This document shows positions 23,756 to 35,066 of a DNA stretch of 64,000 nt, piece by piece. Source of the DNA: Dillenia suffruticosa (taxonomy: Eukaryota; Streptophyta; Magnoliopsida; Dilleniales; Dilleniaceae). The stretch lies in NCBI GenBank assembly GCA_033439265.1, contig JAVTVX010000011.1, forward strand, positions 11,594,590 through 11,658,589, written 5' to 3'. Positions within the stretch are counted from its first letter, which is position 1. Each line of letters starts with the position of its first letter. The notes beneath the pieces were generated by a model. It was given only the letters and a program-made list of their open reading frames with translations. It did not search any database and was not told the DNA's origin. Position numbers and translations under genes: made by a program.

Positions 23756-25560
23756 AAGAAATCAACATGTCACACAAACATGTCTTCAGGTGCTGACTTT
23801 GTAAGCGGATCAGTCACCATCAAATGCATAGACATGTACTTTAGTGTCATTTTCCTCTTTTTAATCATGTCTCTAATAAGATTGATTTTTGTGTCTATAT
23901 GTTTGGTTTTATCATTGTACTTGGAGTCTCAAAGTAAGCAATAGTTGACTTATTGTCACTAAGTTATAACTCCCACTGAATTGTTTACTACTCTCAAATA
24001 TTACAAAAAATCTATATAACCAAATATCTTCTAAAGTGTGAAAGTACAGATCTCAAAGTCTACTTTCACTATAGAAAGAGATACACAAATTTGTTTTTTG
24101 CTATTCCACGAGACAGCGTTATCATTGAGCAAGCAAACATAACCAGAGGTAGATTTTCTTTCATTTAAATCATCTCGCCAATCACTATCGTGTATCATTT
24201 CAATACTATACCATTTCCTTAATTACAAAGGAAATAATTTGTAATTCCATTCAAATATTTCAATATCCTATTCGCATCAATCCAATCATTATTTTCTGAA
24301 TTGGACGGATACCTGCTAACCAAATCTATAGCATGACAAATATCGGGACGAGTACACATCATAGCGTACTTCAAGCTCCCAACTGTGCTAATATGTTACA
24401 TTCTGGACATTTCATTTATTAATCAAGAATGTTGGTATTACATCATTTGACTTATCGCCTTTAGTCACAAGAGTATTTAATAGGTTTGCAGTTTTAATTT
24501 GGTATCGTTCTAGAGTTTTTATAATATGAGACTTTTGAGATGATCCAAATAATCTCTTGGAATGATTTTTATGGGTTTTAATTTCTAATCTGTCTTAACC
24601 CATATCCTTCATCTCAAAATTGGAATACAACTATTTCAAGATCTGAAGGACATACTCCTTATTATTCGCGACTAATAATATGTTCTCGACATACAGAGAT
24701 AGAATTACTAAATTGTTATCGGACATCTCAACATGAGTACAATGGTTTTCGTCCATCATGACGAAATCATAGGATATCACACCTTTGTGAAATCTTAAAT
24801 ACCATTGTCTAGAAAACTGCTGAAAGCCATAAATTGATCTACTAAATTTATATACTCTATTTTCCTAGCCTTCAATGACAAAACCCTTTGGTTGTACCAT
24901 ATAGACTTCTTCCTTAAGTTCTTAACTGAGAAATGCAGTATTCATGTCCATCTGATGTAATTTTAAATCCAAATTAGCCACTATTTTCAACAATAGGCGA
25001 TAGGAGGTAAATCTCATTACCAGGAAAAGATTTCCTCATAATCAACACCCTTTTTTAGAGAGTGTAGCCTCCTACTATCAGTTGAGTCTTTTACCTTTCA
25101 ATAGTTCCATCTATTCTACACTTGGTTTTGAGAATCCACTTGTTCCCAATAACCTTGAACCCCAATAGAAGTTCAACCAATCTCAATGTATGGATAGAAC
25201 TCAATAACTTCAATTCTTCTTCTTCCATTACTTTTATCCCCTCATCCTTGGCAGGATCAGATGGAGGCTAATCTATGTTTTAGGCTTTTGTTCATCTTTT
25301 GGAGTAACAATAAATATGTGTCCTTTTATTCTCAAAATAATGTCTGGACACACTTTTCCTAACGTTTTTTCTAAATTTTGGGACTCAGTTGGATCGATAG
25401 AATTTGGATCCCTCCCACTGGATCAATATCATTCCAATGATCCACTATAGACAGAGCTATTCTTTGAATCAACTAATTCAAATAAAAACTCATGTCTTTC
25501 TTGTCACTTGTGTTAGGAAATTCATTTTCTAAAAAATATGATATCCGTGATTTAATCTCT
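23756..25560 (-). pseudogene. CoB RT and RNase H remnant
   Basis: Read on the - strand, 25150-24500 gives the copia RT start NKWVLK-x-K, the GVDYEE-x-F block and NLKLHQMDV-like pieces (about 24960), with stops throughout. At 24420-23770 comes the RNase H side: YAMMCTRPDICHA (about 24365-24330), RYPSNS, ILKYLNGITNY and SALHKV-like ends. More than ten stops or frame breaks are visible, so this is dead sequence. Confidence 0.8.
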
Positions 25561-26598
25561 GCTACAGAGCCAAATTTTTTTGTTCACCAATTAACATTTA
25601 ACTTTTAGACTGGTGTGAGTATTTTATAAAGATACTCTTACTTTTATGGAGACCCAATTTTCTAAACATATAAGAATAGACGGCCGATCCCTAAAATCTA
25701 AGATTACTCAGAATGGGCTTTTTACCGGTTCAAAGTTCATATAATGTCAACAGTACTGATTTCGAAAATAGTTTGTTCAAAATATAACCAGCAATTAACA
25801 AGGTATCTCCCCAAAAGGAAATCGACAAGTCAACTTACACTATCATGAATTTTGTCATATCCAACAATATCATATTTCTTCTTACTACAACACGACTTTA
25901 CTGAGATATTTAAGAAATAGTCAAATGTTGGATTATATTGCTTTCGTTACACAAATCCTTAACTCGATCTGATAGATATTCACACCATCTGTCCATTTGA
26001 TTCTCTAATCTGCTCATATAATGTCTAAAACACTCAAATATTTCAGACTTGCGAGAAATCAAATAGACACAACCAAATAACGTGAAATCATCTATGAACG
26101 TAATGAAACACAAAATTCTATATCTTCTTGCCTACATACTCATTGAATCACAAATGTTTGAATGGACAAATAGCAATGAAATTTAACCCAAATGGTTTTT
26201 CCAAATGGTTTTCTCATTATTTTGCAAGCATGACAAAGTCTAACTTAGTAGTTAAACATTCATCTATTATATTGCAAAATTATAAAACTTGTTGCAAATT
26301 GTCCAGAACCAACACATGTCATTCAGTTGCAAATTCACCTTGTCTTTCTGAAAGTTCAAAATATAACTAAGTTAAAAAAAAAACAAGAATAGATAAGATT
26401 CTATTGTATTTCAGGTATGCAGAGAACATCACGCAAAATGAGAGCTCAGCAACTTTGTAACTTCAATTTACAAGTGTCTATTTCTCTAACCTCCATTTTT
26501 GCATTGTTCTCCACACCGATCTATCTCCAACTAGAAGACATTCAACGAAAATCTTCAAGTGTCTCTCAGTCTATTCTTATCTCTAGAGTTGTTCTTTT
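25561..26598 (-). pseudogene. CoB integrase and protease-region remnant
   Basis: The clearest open piece is 25910-26113: FITFIDDFT, FECFRHYM, ENQMDR, EYLSD and LCNE-x-x-I-x-Q-LTI, matching CoA 53150-53370 block for block around the second catalytic Asp. It is missing the stretch carrying that Asp (R-T-D in CoA). Upstream pieces at 26120-26590 match the CoA pre-integrase and zinc-finger regions only patchily. Confidence 0.75.
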
Positions 26599-26599
26599 G

Positions 26600-26938
26600 T
26601 GATCTTTTTCCATTCTCCATTCCTATCTTATTTTCATTCTAGTCCTTTTCATACTTAGAGTCCGAAACTCTCTTGAAATTAGACTCTATAACAAAAGCAT
26701 CAGTTGGGGATATTACAGCATCAAGCCGCTCATCCTCAAGCTCAATGTGGCAAGAAACATCTGAGAAAGTCTTCACACTATCATTGTGAGTCAAATTGAC
26801 TTTCAAATGCTCCCACTTGGTAGGAAGAGATCAGATCAAGATTTAAACTTTCTGTTTATCAGAGAAAACATAACCAACTAACTACCACTCTCTAATTAGA
26901 CATGACTTTTAAATACTGTTTGATAATGTGAGAATATT
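26600..26938 (-). pseudogene. CoB gag, C-terminal half
   Basis: Matches CoA gag from the DQWEHLKVNLTHNDS block (about 26850-26790) through the ELEDERL block (about 26740). It is separated from the N-terminal half by the solo LTR, whose TSD ATATT (26934-26938) falls within the gag sequence. Confidence 0.78.
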
Positions 26939-28071
26939 TGTCACGCCCCGAACCGGGATCGTGAACAGCCGCCCGTTGTCCCTGGATGCCGGCTGGATTT
27001 TTACAGAAAATCGGGCAGAACCTCCCCATAAATCGGAGGTTTCCCATGTACAATTTCACCTGTATATGACATTCATCCAGTACAAATAAACAATTGGCCA
27101 TCCCGGCCTCTCCAAAATCAACAATATCCACAGCCAACATCCAGAACAACGCAAGGCTATAAAGTTTCTAACAGTCCTAGCAACAGACCTCTACTGTCAT
27201 GCCCAACTAGAGCATGAGCAGCCGCCACACCGAGCGGACTTAAATTCTACGCATATATAAAATAAATTCCCAAGTTATTTTTAAATATTTACAAATGCCT
27301 CAATGCAACGAAATAATCAACACGCGAGTTTCGAGAAATAAAGTCCATAATTTATACAGTCATCCCAGAAAATTTATATAAATACATTGGCCAATCTAAA
27401 ACCTCCAATACATAATAATATCACCAATCATCATAGCGGAAGAGATGGAAAATATCCATACCCAATCCCAGTGGTATCTCCTCGATCCAACACTAATCCT
27501 GTGGGAAAGAAAGTGAGGGATGAGTATCTATGGGAGGATACTCAGTAAGTGAGGGGATTGACATCATGCTATCAATATCGAGGTGAATTTGGAGTGTCAA
27601 AGCATAAGATAAGAAAATATCCACAGTGTGCAAACCAATCATGTTATTTCAAAATCATATATAATACGCACACATCAGAAAGCAAGATATGCATCCTAAA
27701 ATTTTACATCAATGTCATGAAGAACCGGCCAATGAAATATTCCCGGCAATGGTCTACCTCGACCAAGGACGGCGCATTGGGGGTTTTTTCCAAATGCAAG
27801 TATTAAAGAATGGTTCTCTGCCCCAATGTTGGCTACAGACTACCCCAACTAGCCTGTAAAAAAATATATATAGTGTACATATAACTAGTCGGCCGTGTAT
27901 GGTGCCCCCGCCTGGTGCTAGACGGAGCCGTACTCAACGTCCTCTCCGATGAGGGTCAACCTGGGACACCCATACACACGACAATCTGGCGGATACCTCC
28001 GGCCGAAGCGTATCCGGACACAAGGGGTGCCTCTACCAGATGTCCTTCGTAGCTACGGATCACAATATCAA

Positions 28072-28287
28072 ATCGGCCGGGCACGTAGCCCCATGCATCC
28101 CATCACCAGTCGGCCGGGCATATAGCCCCATGCATAATATCATAACGTCGGCCGGGCATACAGCCCAATGCATAATATCATAAAGTCGGCCGGGCATACA
28201 GCCCAAAACATAATATCGTAAAGTCGGCCGGGCATACAGCCCAAAACATAATATCGTAAAGTCGGCCGGGCATATAGCCCAAATGTG
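28072..28287. repeat. 38-39 base tandem array, six copies
   Basis: Each unit begins GTCGGCCGGGCATA(C/T)AGCCC and continues with an 'ataatatc(g/a)taaa' tail. Six units lie here and five at 48724-48897 in the sister solo LTR. There are no spacers, so it is not a CRISPR array. Confidence 0.88.
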
Positions 28288-28959
28288 TAAGTAAATCCAT
28301 TTAAAACCATGTGCCAATGCAGTGAAAGCATTTAAAACATATCAATATGTCGAAAATGTGGCACAATATACGTTTATCAAAACTCATGGATGCATATCAA
28401 TAAGGTCAGCAGTTAAGACACTCCAAAGGTCACAAAACATTTCATCAAATATTGGAAAGTCATAACAATCATACATTTTGCAGAAACATGTCATTTAAAA
28501 GATATTTTTGAAACATGGTTTTCAATCAATAGCGAATGTCAAAGTCCCACTCACCGTTCTACGGGAGGGAAGTCACTCCCTACTGACAAGCCAAATCGGA
28601 TCTGACCGCTCGAGTCTCCAAAAGATCAACCTAAATCAGATTATCAAATTTCTGTAACATTCTATACTTAACCTTCAATTCATAGATAATCATTTCATAA
28701 TTTGTATTCTATATGCATTCCACTTATACTCTAAACATATACAAAACCTTTCATCTTAAATTCAATCCTAGATTCGTCCAATTTATCAATTAGAGTCGAA
28801 ATCTCCTCACCTAGGGTTTTCTCGAAGCGCCGAGTCTCGTCCGAAAGTCGCTTCGGTCACTCCAAAGTCTGTAGGGTTTCCTATCAAAACAAGGTTCATT
28901 TGTTAGATCTAAACACATAGATCCGAAACAAAACCCTAAGTCATTTACCTGCGTGGAGA

Positions 28960-29740
28960 TTCGTGAGCTGTCACGAACTCACGGACCGTCACGGGCCATC
29001 GCGGGCTCGTGGGCCACAGCTAGCGGGCTCGCTGGTCTGCGTGCTACGGGGTAGCGGGCCGGCGGGCTGGCGGACCGATGGGCTGAACTGGGCCGCGGGC
29101 CGTACTGGACCTGCGGGCTTGGACGGGCTGGCGGGCCTGGTGGGCCCGTGGGCTTGCTGCTGATGGGCCTGCGGCTAATGGGCCTGCAGGCTGGCGGGCC
29201 TGCGGGCCGACAGTGGCTCGCGGGCTGGTGCTCGCCCGTGTGCTGCGCTGGCTCGTGCGCGCTCGCACGCTGGCTTGTGCGCGCTCGCGCGCTGCTGCGC
29301 GCCCCTGCGCGCTCGCGCGCTCTGCTCGCGCTCTCTGCGCGCGCTCTGCTAGCGCTCTCTGCGCGCGCTCTGCTCGCGCGCCTGCTCGCGCGCTCTGCTC
29401 GCGCGCTCTGCTCGCGCGCCTGCTCGCGCGCTCTGCTCGCGCGCCTGCTCGCTCGTGCACTGGGCCGCGCGCTCGTGCGCTGGGCCGCTCAAACTCGTGC
29501 GCTGGGTCGCGCGCCCGTGCACGCCCGTGCACTCTGGGCCGCGCACTCGGACTCACGCTCGCGCAAGAAGGGTCGCGCGCTCGCGAGCAGTCGCGCTCGC
29601 GCTACGGCGTGCTCGGGTGATCGCGCGCTCGCACGAGGGAGGGAATCACTGTTGCTGTGGTGGTGGTGCCTGCGGAAGGTCGCGGGTGGTGCGATTGTGC
29701 AGGGAAGCGGGTCGCGCGGTGGCGCGCGGAGGAGGGTAGA
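28960..29740. repeat. GC-rich low-complexity block of the solo LTR
   Basis: Very GC-rich, in a genome otherwise AT-rich. Irregular repeats of GCTCGCGCGC(T/C)CTG of about 13 bases dominate 29290-29460. Stop codons are rare on both strands, which creates spurious long frames rich in Arg and Ala. Confidence 0.85.
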
Positions 29741-29914
29741 GAACGACGAAGAGAGAGCGATCGCGAGAGGGATCGCGAAGGGAGAGAGAAAAACCGAGAG
29801 GGAAGAAGGAGGAGAAGAAGAAGAAGAAGAAGGAGAAGAAGGAGAAGCTGCCGGCGGAGCTTGCGGTGAAGACCAACGCCGCGGTGGGGGAGGGAGGCGA
29901 AGGGTCGGCGGAGA

Positions 29915-29956
<42 letters not shown>

Positions 29957-29960
29957 AAAC

Positions 29961-30018
29961 GAATTAGGGCTTTAGCCCTAATTCAATTGGGGGGAGGGCC
30001 AAAACGCTGCGTTTTGGC
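29961..30018. other. Two adjacent perfect palindromes near the LTR end
   Basis: 29961-29984 has 11-base arms GAATTAGGGCT/AGCCCTAATTC around TT. 29998-30018 has 10-base arms GCCAAAACGC/GCGTTTTGGC around one base. The second is exactly conserved in the sister copy at 50679-50699, and the first is partly conserved there. A T run of about 57 bases (30027-30084) follows. Confidence 0.85.
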
Positions 30019-30022
30019 TCTC

Positions 30023-30086
<64 letters not shown>

Positions 30087-30104
30087 GCTTGGTGTTACAA
30101 TATT

Positions 30105-30480
30105 ACTTTCATAGGTATCAAATATTATGGTTATTTGTCTAAGATGAATCATCGGTTCCCCCATGTTTTACCATGAGATATACCCAAATATCATGAGCAG
30201 TCACATATTGCTCATGCTTGGGTATCATGTCATTAATCACAGAGCTAACCAGGGTTGCACGAATAGTAGAATCTATCATTTTCTATATCTAGTAAACCTC
30301 TTGTTCTCTCCTCTACAGAGCAACATTGCCCATACTAAGATCCTAAATGACATGTTTGATACCTTCCAAGGTATCTTGTTCTTTCAGCATATTTCAAATT
30401 TTATGGCGTCATATCTCGTGATTGTCGCTATTCAATTTGTCATCTCTATTCAAAATCCCTAATAATGGATTTTGATGTTA
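30105..30480 (-). pseudogene. CoB gag, N-terminal half
   Basis: On the - strand, from about 30480: a DK-x-N-x-DN start, EQDTLEGIKHV, SSVINDMIP and TAHDIWVYL, matching CoA gag at 51600-51880. Several stops interrupt it. It is cut at 30100 by the solo LTR. Confidence 0.8.
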
Positions 30481-30964
30481 TGGTTTGGGTTTCTAAGAGG
30501 GTTGACACTTATACTAATGCTCATACCATACAAATAATTTTGTATTTAAAAAAATTAATATTCATGACAGATCAACATTATGTATAGAATCGAAAATTCA
30601 CTAGATTTCCAATCATGATCTATGATCATAATGCATCACTATCATAAATTTAATTTGAAATTACTAAATTCAATAGGTTTTAGGTAAGAATTACTCAAAT
30701 TCTGTCAACTAAAAAACCTCAAACTTAAATACACAAAGTATTTAAATAACATTTTAATTTCGGATGAGAATTATTCAAATTTTATCAATCCAAAATTTTC
30801 AGCTAAGGGATCCTAGTTTTCTTTTACTTACATGATCATACACTTTAATAAATAAAGACAACAATTGCTAAAAAGAAACTTTGCATTAAAAAGAATTAAA
30901 AGTTCATCTTTTACATGATCATGCTCCTAGCCAACAGTCATAACACGCAAAAGAAAACATATAA

Positions 30965-31440
30965 ATAAACTCTCTCGTTCAGAACAAATTCATTCGGAAT
31001 ACCATATTTGCAATTCCCTTAGATAGTCTATCCCTCGGTGCAAATCTCTTGATAGCTCGTGGAGAACTATTTATATTTTGGGATAACCTTTTCTTTATTT
31101 GGCTTTGTATATTTTTGACTTTCCACTTTTCTATTAATAACGATCTCACATCATCCAGAATTATGTGCTTATTCTCGGCAATCAACTCATCAACTACGCT
31201 AGTCCATTAAGGAGACAGAGAGTTTCTCAGTATTTTACGTCATTCCCCCAAAAGGCATGACCTAACTAAATAAGTTTCAAGAGTTTCACTTTCATGATCT
31301 CCAAATGATCTGGCAAAGTATGAGATGGGTCCATTCTATAAGTCAACATTTGACCCAACTTCATCAAATGTTCTGAACTTCTCAAATCTCTTTCCCTCCC
31401 CTAGAGGACCGGAAGACTTTCAATAGGTATATGATTATCA
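30965..31440 (-). pseudogene. CoB copy of the extra ORF upstream of gag
   Basis: The open part at 30979-31185 encodes RFAPRDRLSKGIANMVFRM near its end. CoA at 50770-51145 has RFTPRDRLSVGMVNMVTRM in the same place. Further matches run upstream on the - strand: SHTLPDHL, LGHAFWG and ILRNSLS, against THTLPQHL, LGHWFGG and IIRNSLS in CoA. One stop and at least one frameshift break it. It lies between the leader and gag in both elements. I do not recognise any named domain, and the protein is basic. Confidence 0.72.
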
Positions 31441-32483
31441 CAATTTTCCCTAAAATTGAGAACAGTATTAGGTTAGGCACGCAGCCAACCATAACATTAA
31501 AATAAATCTCAGAGTATTTATTTTACAAATATTTGCTCAAACTTAAAATAATTTTATATTAGAAAAACTAATTTTGAGCATAAATAATTGAGTTAAAAAT
31601 TCAAACAAATGGTTAGTGAAAAAAAACCTTCATCCAGATAGCCAAAATTAAGAAAATAATTTTTTAACCACATATAAAAATTTTCAGAATTTTTCGTGCA
31701 CCGAAAATAATTTTTCCGTATTTTTATATAATTTCTAAGTCAAAAAAATTAATAAAAATTATTTTTTCAATCTAAAAAATAAATTAAAATTAACAGAAAA
31801 ATTCAGAGGGAGTAAAAACTTATTCCGATGAAAATTCCCTCCGAAACAGATGTTTCACGCTCCCCCACGCGCCGCCAGAGTGGGCTGTCAAAATGGACAC
31901 GCGCCCACTCTCCTTAGGTGGCGCGTGACATATACGCGTCGCCTTCCGGCCACCGGATGGCTCTGAAATTTTGGCTACCCCCTCTTTTTCAATCTCTCTG
32001 AGTTCAATGGTACTTTCGGATTTTCAATCGGAGGTCTCTAGCCTAGGGGGTGGATCTCACTTGCTGCTGCCGAGAGTGGGATTGCCCCGATATTGTTCAT
32101 CTTCTTCTCCAAATTTCTGGTTTTCAACCCAAATTTTGAACAGTCATATCTCTCTCAATTCTTAACCATTTTTTGGGTTTTTTATATGATTGGAAAGTAT
32201 TTTTCAAGAGAAATTTAACTATATAAATTGCATGTCATGAAACGCAATATTTTTACAGATCCGAGTAAATTAAGTTTCGGTTAGGGTTTGTAATATCTCA
32301 TGATATACTTATCAAATTCATGCCAAATTTTACAGATTTTATTCTCATGCAACAAGCATCCTACTGTATAAAATTGAGAGTATTCCATTAAGCCAATTTC
32401 AAATTGCCATTAATCAATCTTGACAATTTTTCTAGGTATTTTCATTTTTAATACCCAACTAAAGCGGCAAGAAATACCCTAAA
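31441..32483 (-). other. CoB 5' leader
   Basis: Untranslated region between primer site and extra ORF. It includes a GC-rich patch at 31860-31955 with CACGCGCCGCC and a 9-base stem AGAGTGGGC/GCCCACTCT (31877-31911 area). The CoA leader has a comparable patch at 47050-47135. Nothing else is seen. Confidence 0.6.
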
Positions 32484-32497
32484 TGGCTCTGATACCA
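32484..32497 (-). other. CoB primer binding site, initiator tRNA-Met type
   Basis: TGGCTCTGATACCA on the + strand, the exact inverse of TGGTATCAGAGCCA, one base from the LTR edge at 32499. It fixes the element's orientation as - strand. Confidence 0.92.
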
Positions 32498-32498
32498 A

Positions 32499-33018
32499 TG
32501 AAGGTTTTCATATAAACCAACAAACAGTTTTTCATGCGAAAATTTTTGGATCTAAATAGGATAGGAATCACTTACCTTTTTTCGACGTTTGGGTATCCTC
32601 GGTCTAAAAGATGTCACCAAATTTAGATCAACTTCTATTTTTCACAATCCAAATACCTTTTGGTGGTAATGATCAACAAATTCAAACCCCTTCTTCAAGG
32701 TTTCTTCTTGTTGTTTCTCAAATGTAAACAATTTCTCTCTTCTACATTCTCTTTCTTCCAAAACCAAAAAAAAAGGAAAAAAGGAATGGCCTCTATCCCC
32801 TTTTTTTGTGTTCACGTCACCCCAAAAAGGAAGTGAGAAAAGAATATGCATTCCAAAAAAAAAAGAGAGAGAGGGGGGGAGGTTTTTCCTTTCCATTTGG
32901 CACATGAGGGAGTTGAGGGGGTGGTTTCACAATAACCACTCCTTCCCCACAACATTCAAAATGTTAAATCATGGGGTGGGTCTACCCTCATGGGCGGACC
33001 CGCCTCCATTTTCCAACA
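32499..33018 (-). repeat. CoB 5' LTR
   Basis: 520 bases against 531 in the 3' copy, with the same termini. Length differences lie mainly in homopolymer and GA runs. Right flank AATTA is the TSD. Confidence 0.93.
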
Positions 33019-33023
33019 AATTA

Positions 33024-33779
33024 TTTTCAGGATTGGGCAACCACTTTTGATTCTGGCAATATTTAAGGTGATTCCACAGATTTTGACATCTGATGATAAA
33101 TATTTACTAAAATGAAGAGAAAAATTGAAGCACGATTGGAGATGATGGGGAATTAAACTAAAAATTACATTTCCTGAATGCGAGTGAACTGCAAACAGCA
33201 ACTATTTTTTTCAATGAACTTGTGGTTGATTCTGATCCATGGTGTTCTGATTTCTTCAATTTTTATTTCTCACTGAAATAATACAGTTGCTAGTGTAACT
33301 CTTTTTGTTTGGTGATGCAGGCCTTTGCAAATCTCTACACGGTGCAGTTATTGTTCCAATTGTTACAGTGGCCGATTCACAATGAATAATATTTTGTATA
33401 CTGGCCTATGCCCCCTTTTTTATATATGCATCAATATGTGTGCAAATCTCTTTTCTTTAAGGGTGATAAGGAAATACAATGAACAAGAACATGATTATAT
33501 TTTAGGTGTTCTATTGGTTGGAAGGGGAGGAGAGATTCAAAGTGCTTTTTATTTTGGTTTGAGATGTAAAAGAGGATTTAGATAACCAGAACAAAGGACA
33601 ACATATTTTTTGTAAATGAAATTTGTTCTCTTTCATTCTTATCCTCTTGCAAGTATCTTCACTAGATTTTGATATTTTTCATATGTATATATATATTTTC
33701 TTTGGTCTTTAAAGAGGGCAAAGCACTCATAGCAAATACTGATGGCGATGAATACAATCTATGCCTATGGCCACGACCA
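33024..33779 (+). other. Host DNA right of CoB, possible 3' terminal exon
   Basis: No gene is certain. TTGGTGATGCAG|G at about 33311-33321 is a good plant splice acceptor after a T-rich tract. It is followed by an open stretch of about 20 codons ending in TGA near 33383, then AT-rich 3'-UTR-like sequence. Together with the piece at 21738 it may be what is left of a host gene split by CoB, but I recognise neither. Confidence 0.25.
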
Positions 33780-33865
33780 CTGGCAAAGGTCTAGACCTAT
33801 GCCAACGGCCATAGCGGCCATGATCATTGGCAAAGGTCTAGACCTATGCCATTGGTCATCCTGGT
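33780..33865. repeat. Two copies of a near-palindrome centred on GGTCTAGACC
   Basis: TGGCAAAGGTCTAGACCTATG occurs near 33788 and again near 33831, each followed by CCA. Each unit is close to self-complementary around the CTAG centre. A looser third relative follows at about 33874. It could be a transposon end, but no termini were defined. Confidence 0.55.
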
Positions 33866-34044
33866 TGCTAGCATAGGTCCAAATCTTTGCTAGCAGTCAT
33901 GTCTGTTAGCATAGCCCTTTACTGGCACCTGTATAGCCGGTGGAAATTTCAACCTTTACCATCGGTTTTTAAGCTCTTTATCAGTAGTTTTTGACTGCTG
34001 CTAAAAGTCTTTCATTTTTATTTTTTTGGTAGCGATAGCAATAG

Positions 34045-34530
34045 AATACTAAACCAGGTTGTCCTACTAGTTGCAATGAATATTTTTTATAACTTCAACC
34101 TCCTACATTCAAGTATACTTAAAGGAGATTCCTTGCGAAAATATATTTGAATTTCATCCTGGAAGTAAAACTCGCCTTAAAAATAATAGTTATAATAAAA
34201 AAATGAATATTTTATACTAAATAGAGTTTTGATAATAATGCCTATAATGTTTGATTTACCCGCAATGAATATTTCATTTAGTTTTGCAAGTATAGAATTG
34301 CGTATGGATATGATTTTAGTTTGAGGGAAAGAGTAAAATCACTACCTTATAATTACTTCTTAAAATGCAACATCTTAAGTTTGGATTTTTTGAGGGAAAG
34401 AGTAAAATCAGTACCTTATAATTACTTGTTAAAATGCAACATCTTAAGTTTGGATTTGATTTACCCTCAATGTTTCATCAAAATAAAAGTTTTGGACAAA
34501 AAAAACCCAATAAAAAAATAAACAAATAGA
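34045..34530. repeat. Dispersed host repeat, copy 1
   Basis: Matches 42795-43225 along its length ('ggttgtcc', 'ggagattccttgcg', 'ttacccgcaatgaatatttc', 'cataaaagttttgg'-type blocks) with indels. The two copies flank the segment holding the intact kinase gene, so they may mark a segmental duplication or be two insertions of one non-coding element. Confidence 0.78.
34321..34458. repeat. 69-base tandem duplication within repeat copy 1
   Basis: Units start at 34321 and 34390 with TTGAGGGAAAGAGTAAAATC and are almost identical (C/G and C/G changes only). The other copy at 43081-43150 has a single unit, so this doubling is specific to copy 1. Confidence 0.88.
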
Positions 34531-34535
34531 ACCGC

Positions 34536-35066
34536 TAATAGTATGATATAACGATGTAGTCTTTATTTATTTCAATATTTTCTCGTAACGTGAATGTATA
34601 CAACAATGATAACTATGATTTATGTACAATTTTGTCTTGTAGTGCATATTATTCTTTCTTACTTTATTTGTACCTTCGTTGGTAGCCTCCTACCTCTCTC
34701 ATATTTCTTGCAATAATGCAGGATGAAATTCTATTGTATTCATTGAGACTCAAGACTAGGTACAATAAATTGATTGCTTTACAATTGATTCTGTAAGCTT
34801 TCTTTTTTTTCAGGAATCATGTTCTTTATTTTTACAAGGACTCTTACCCTATCAATTTTTTTAGTTGAAAATTCAATTTTTCTTCTATAAATTTCTCATA
34901 CTGAGTCATTTTGAGCAATTATGAAGTTTCTCATTCTTTACTTCCAATAACTATAAATGTTGCCATTGAAGAATGGTGCCCTATTGGTTGAACAAAATTC
35001 GAATGGAACATTTAGTGCCTATTTGATTTTTACATCTGAGGTTGTTGAACCCTTTTCAGAAGATCT
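34536..35066. other. AT-rich stretch, nothing seen
   Basis: No coding homology, terminal repeats or RNA gene. The last part may be internal sequence of the retroelement whose LTR follows. Confidence 0.4.

Larger units (their letters stand above)
26939..30099 (-). repeat. Solo LTR of a Ty3/gypsy element, 3.16 kb (copy in CoB)
   Basis: TGTCACGCC at the left, GGTGTTACA at the right, TSD ATATT at 26934-26938 and 30100-30104. Almost the same sequence occurs at 47601-50764 inside CoA. On the - strand it begins TGTAACACC and a long A run. It contains the 38-base repeat array, a GC-rich low-complexity block and two palindromes listed separately. Long frames on both strands at 29044-29975 arise from the GC-rich repeats. 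No pol is attached, so it is a solo LTR. Confidence 0.94.
22105..33018 (-). mobile_element. Ty1/copia element CoB, decayed, with solo LTR inside gag
   Basis: LTRs lie at 22105-22635 and 32499-33018, both TG...CA in both orientations, with TSD AATTA at 22100-22104 and 33019-33023. The tRNA-Met primer site at 32484-32497 sets the - strand. Order from the 5' end: leader, extra ORF, gag, (protease), integrase, RT, RNase H, long 3' noncoding region. Integrase before RT defines Ty1/copia. All frames are broken. LTR copies differ at very roughly 6-7% of positions by eye, so it is clearly older than CoA. Protein blocks are close to CoA, so the two are related families. Confidence 0.93.

Noticed and set aside
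28072..28287. CRISPR-like regular repeats
   Set aside because: Units are directly contiguous with no unique spacers, and the context is a plant LTR.
29044..29975. Overlapping long frames on both strands, Arg/Ala-rich
   Set aside because: They lie in the GC-rich repeat block of a solo LTR, where stops are rare by composition. Frames differ between the two sister copies.
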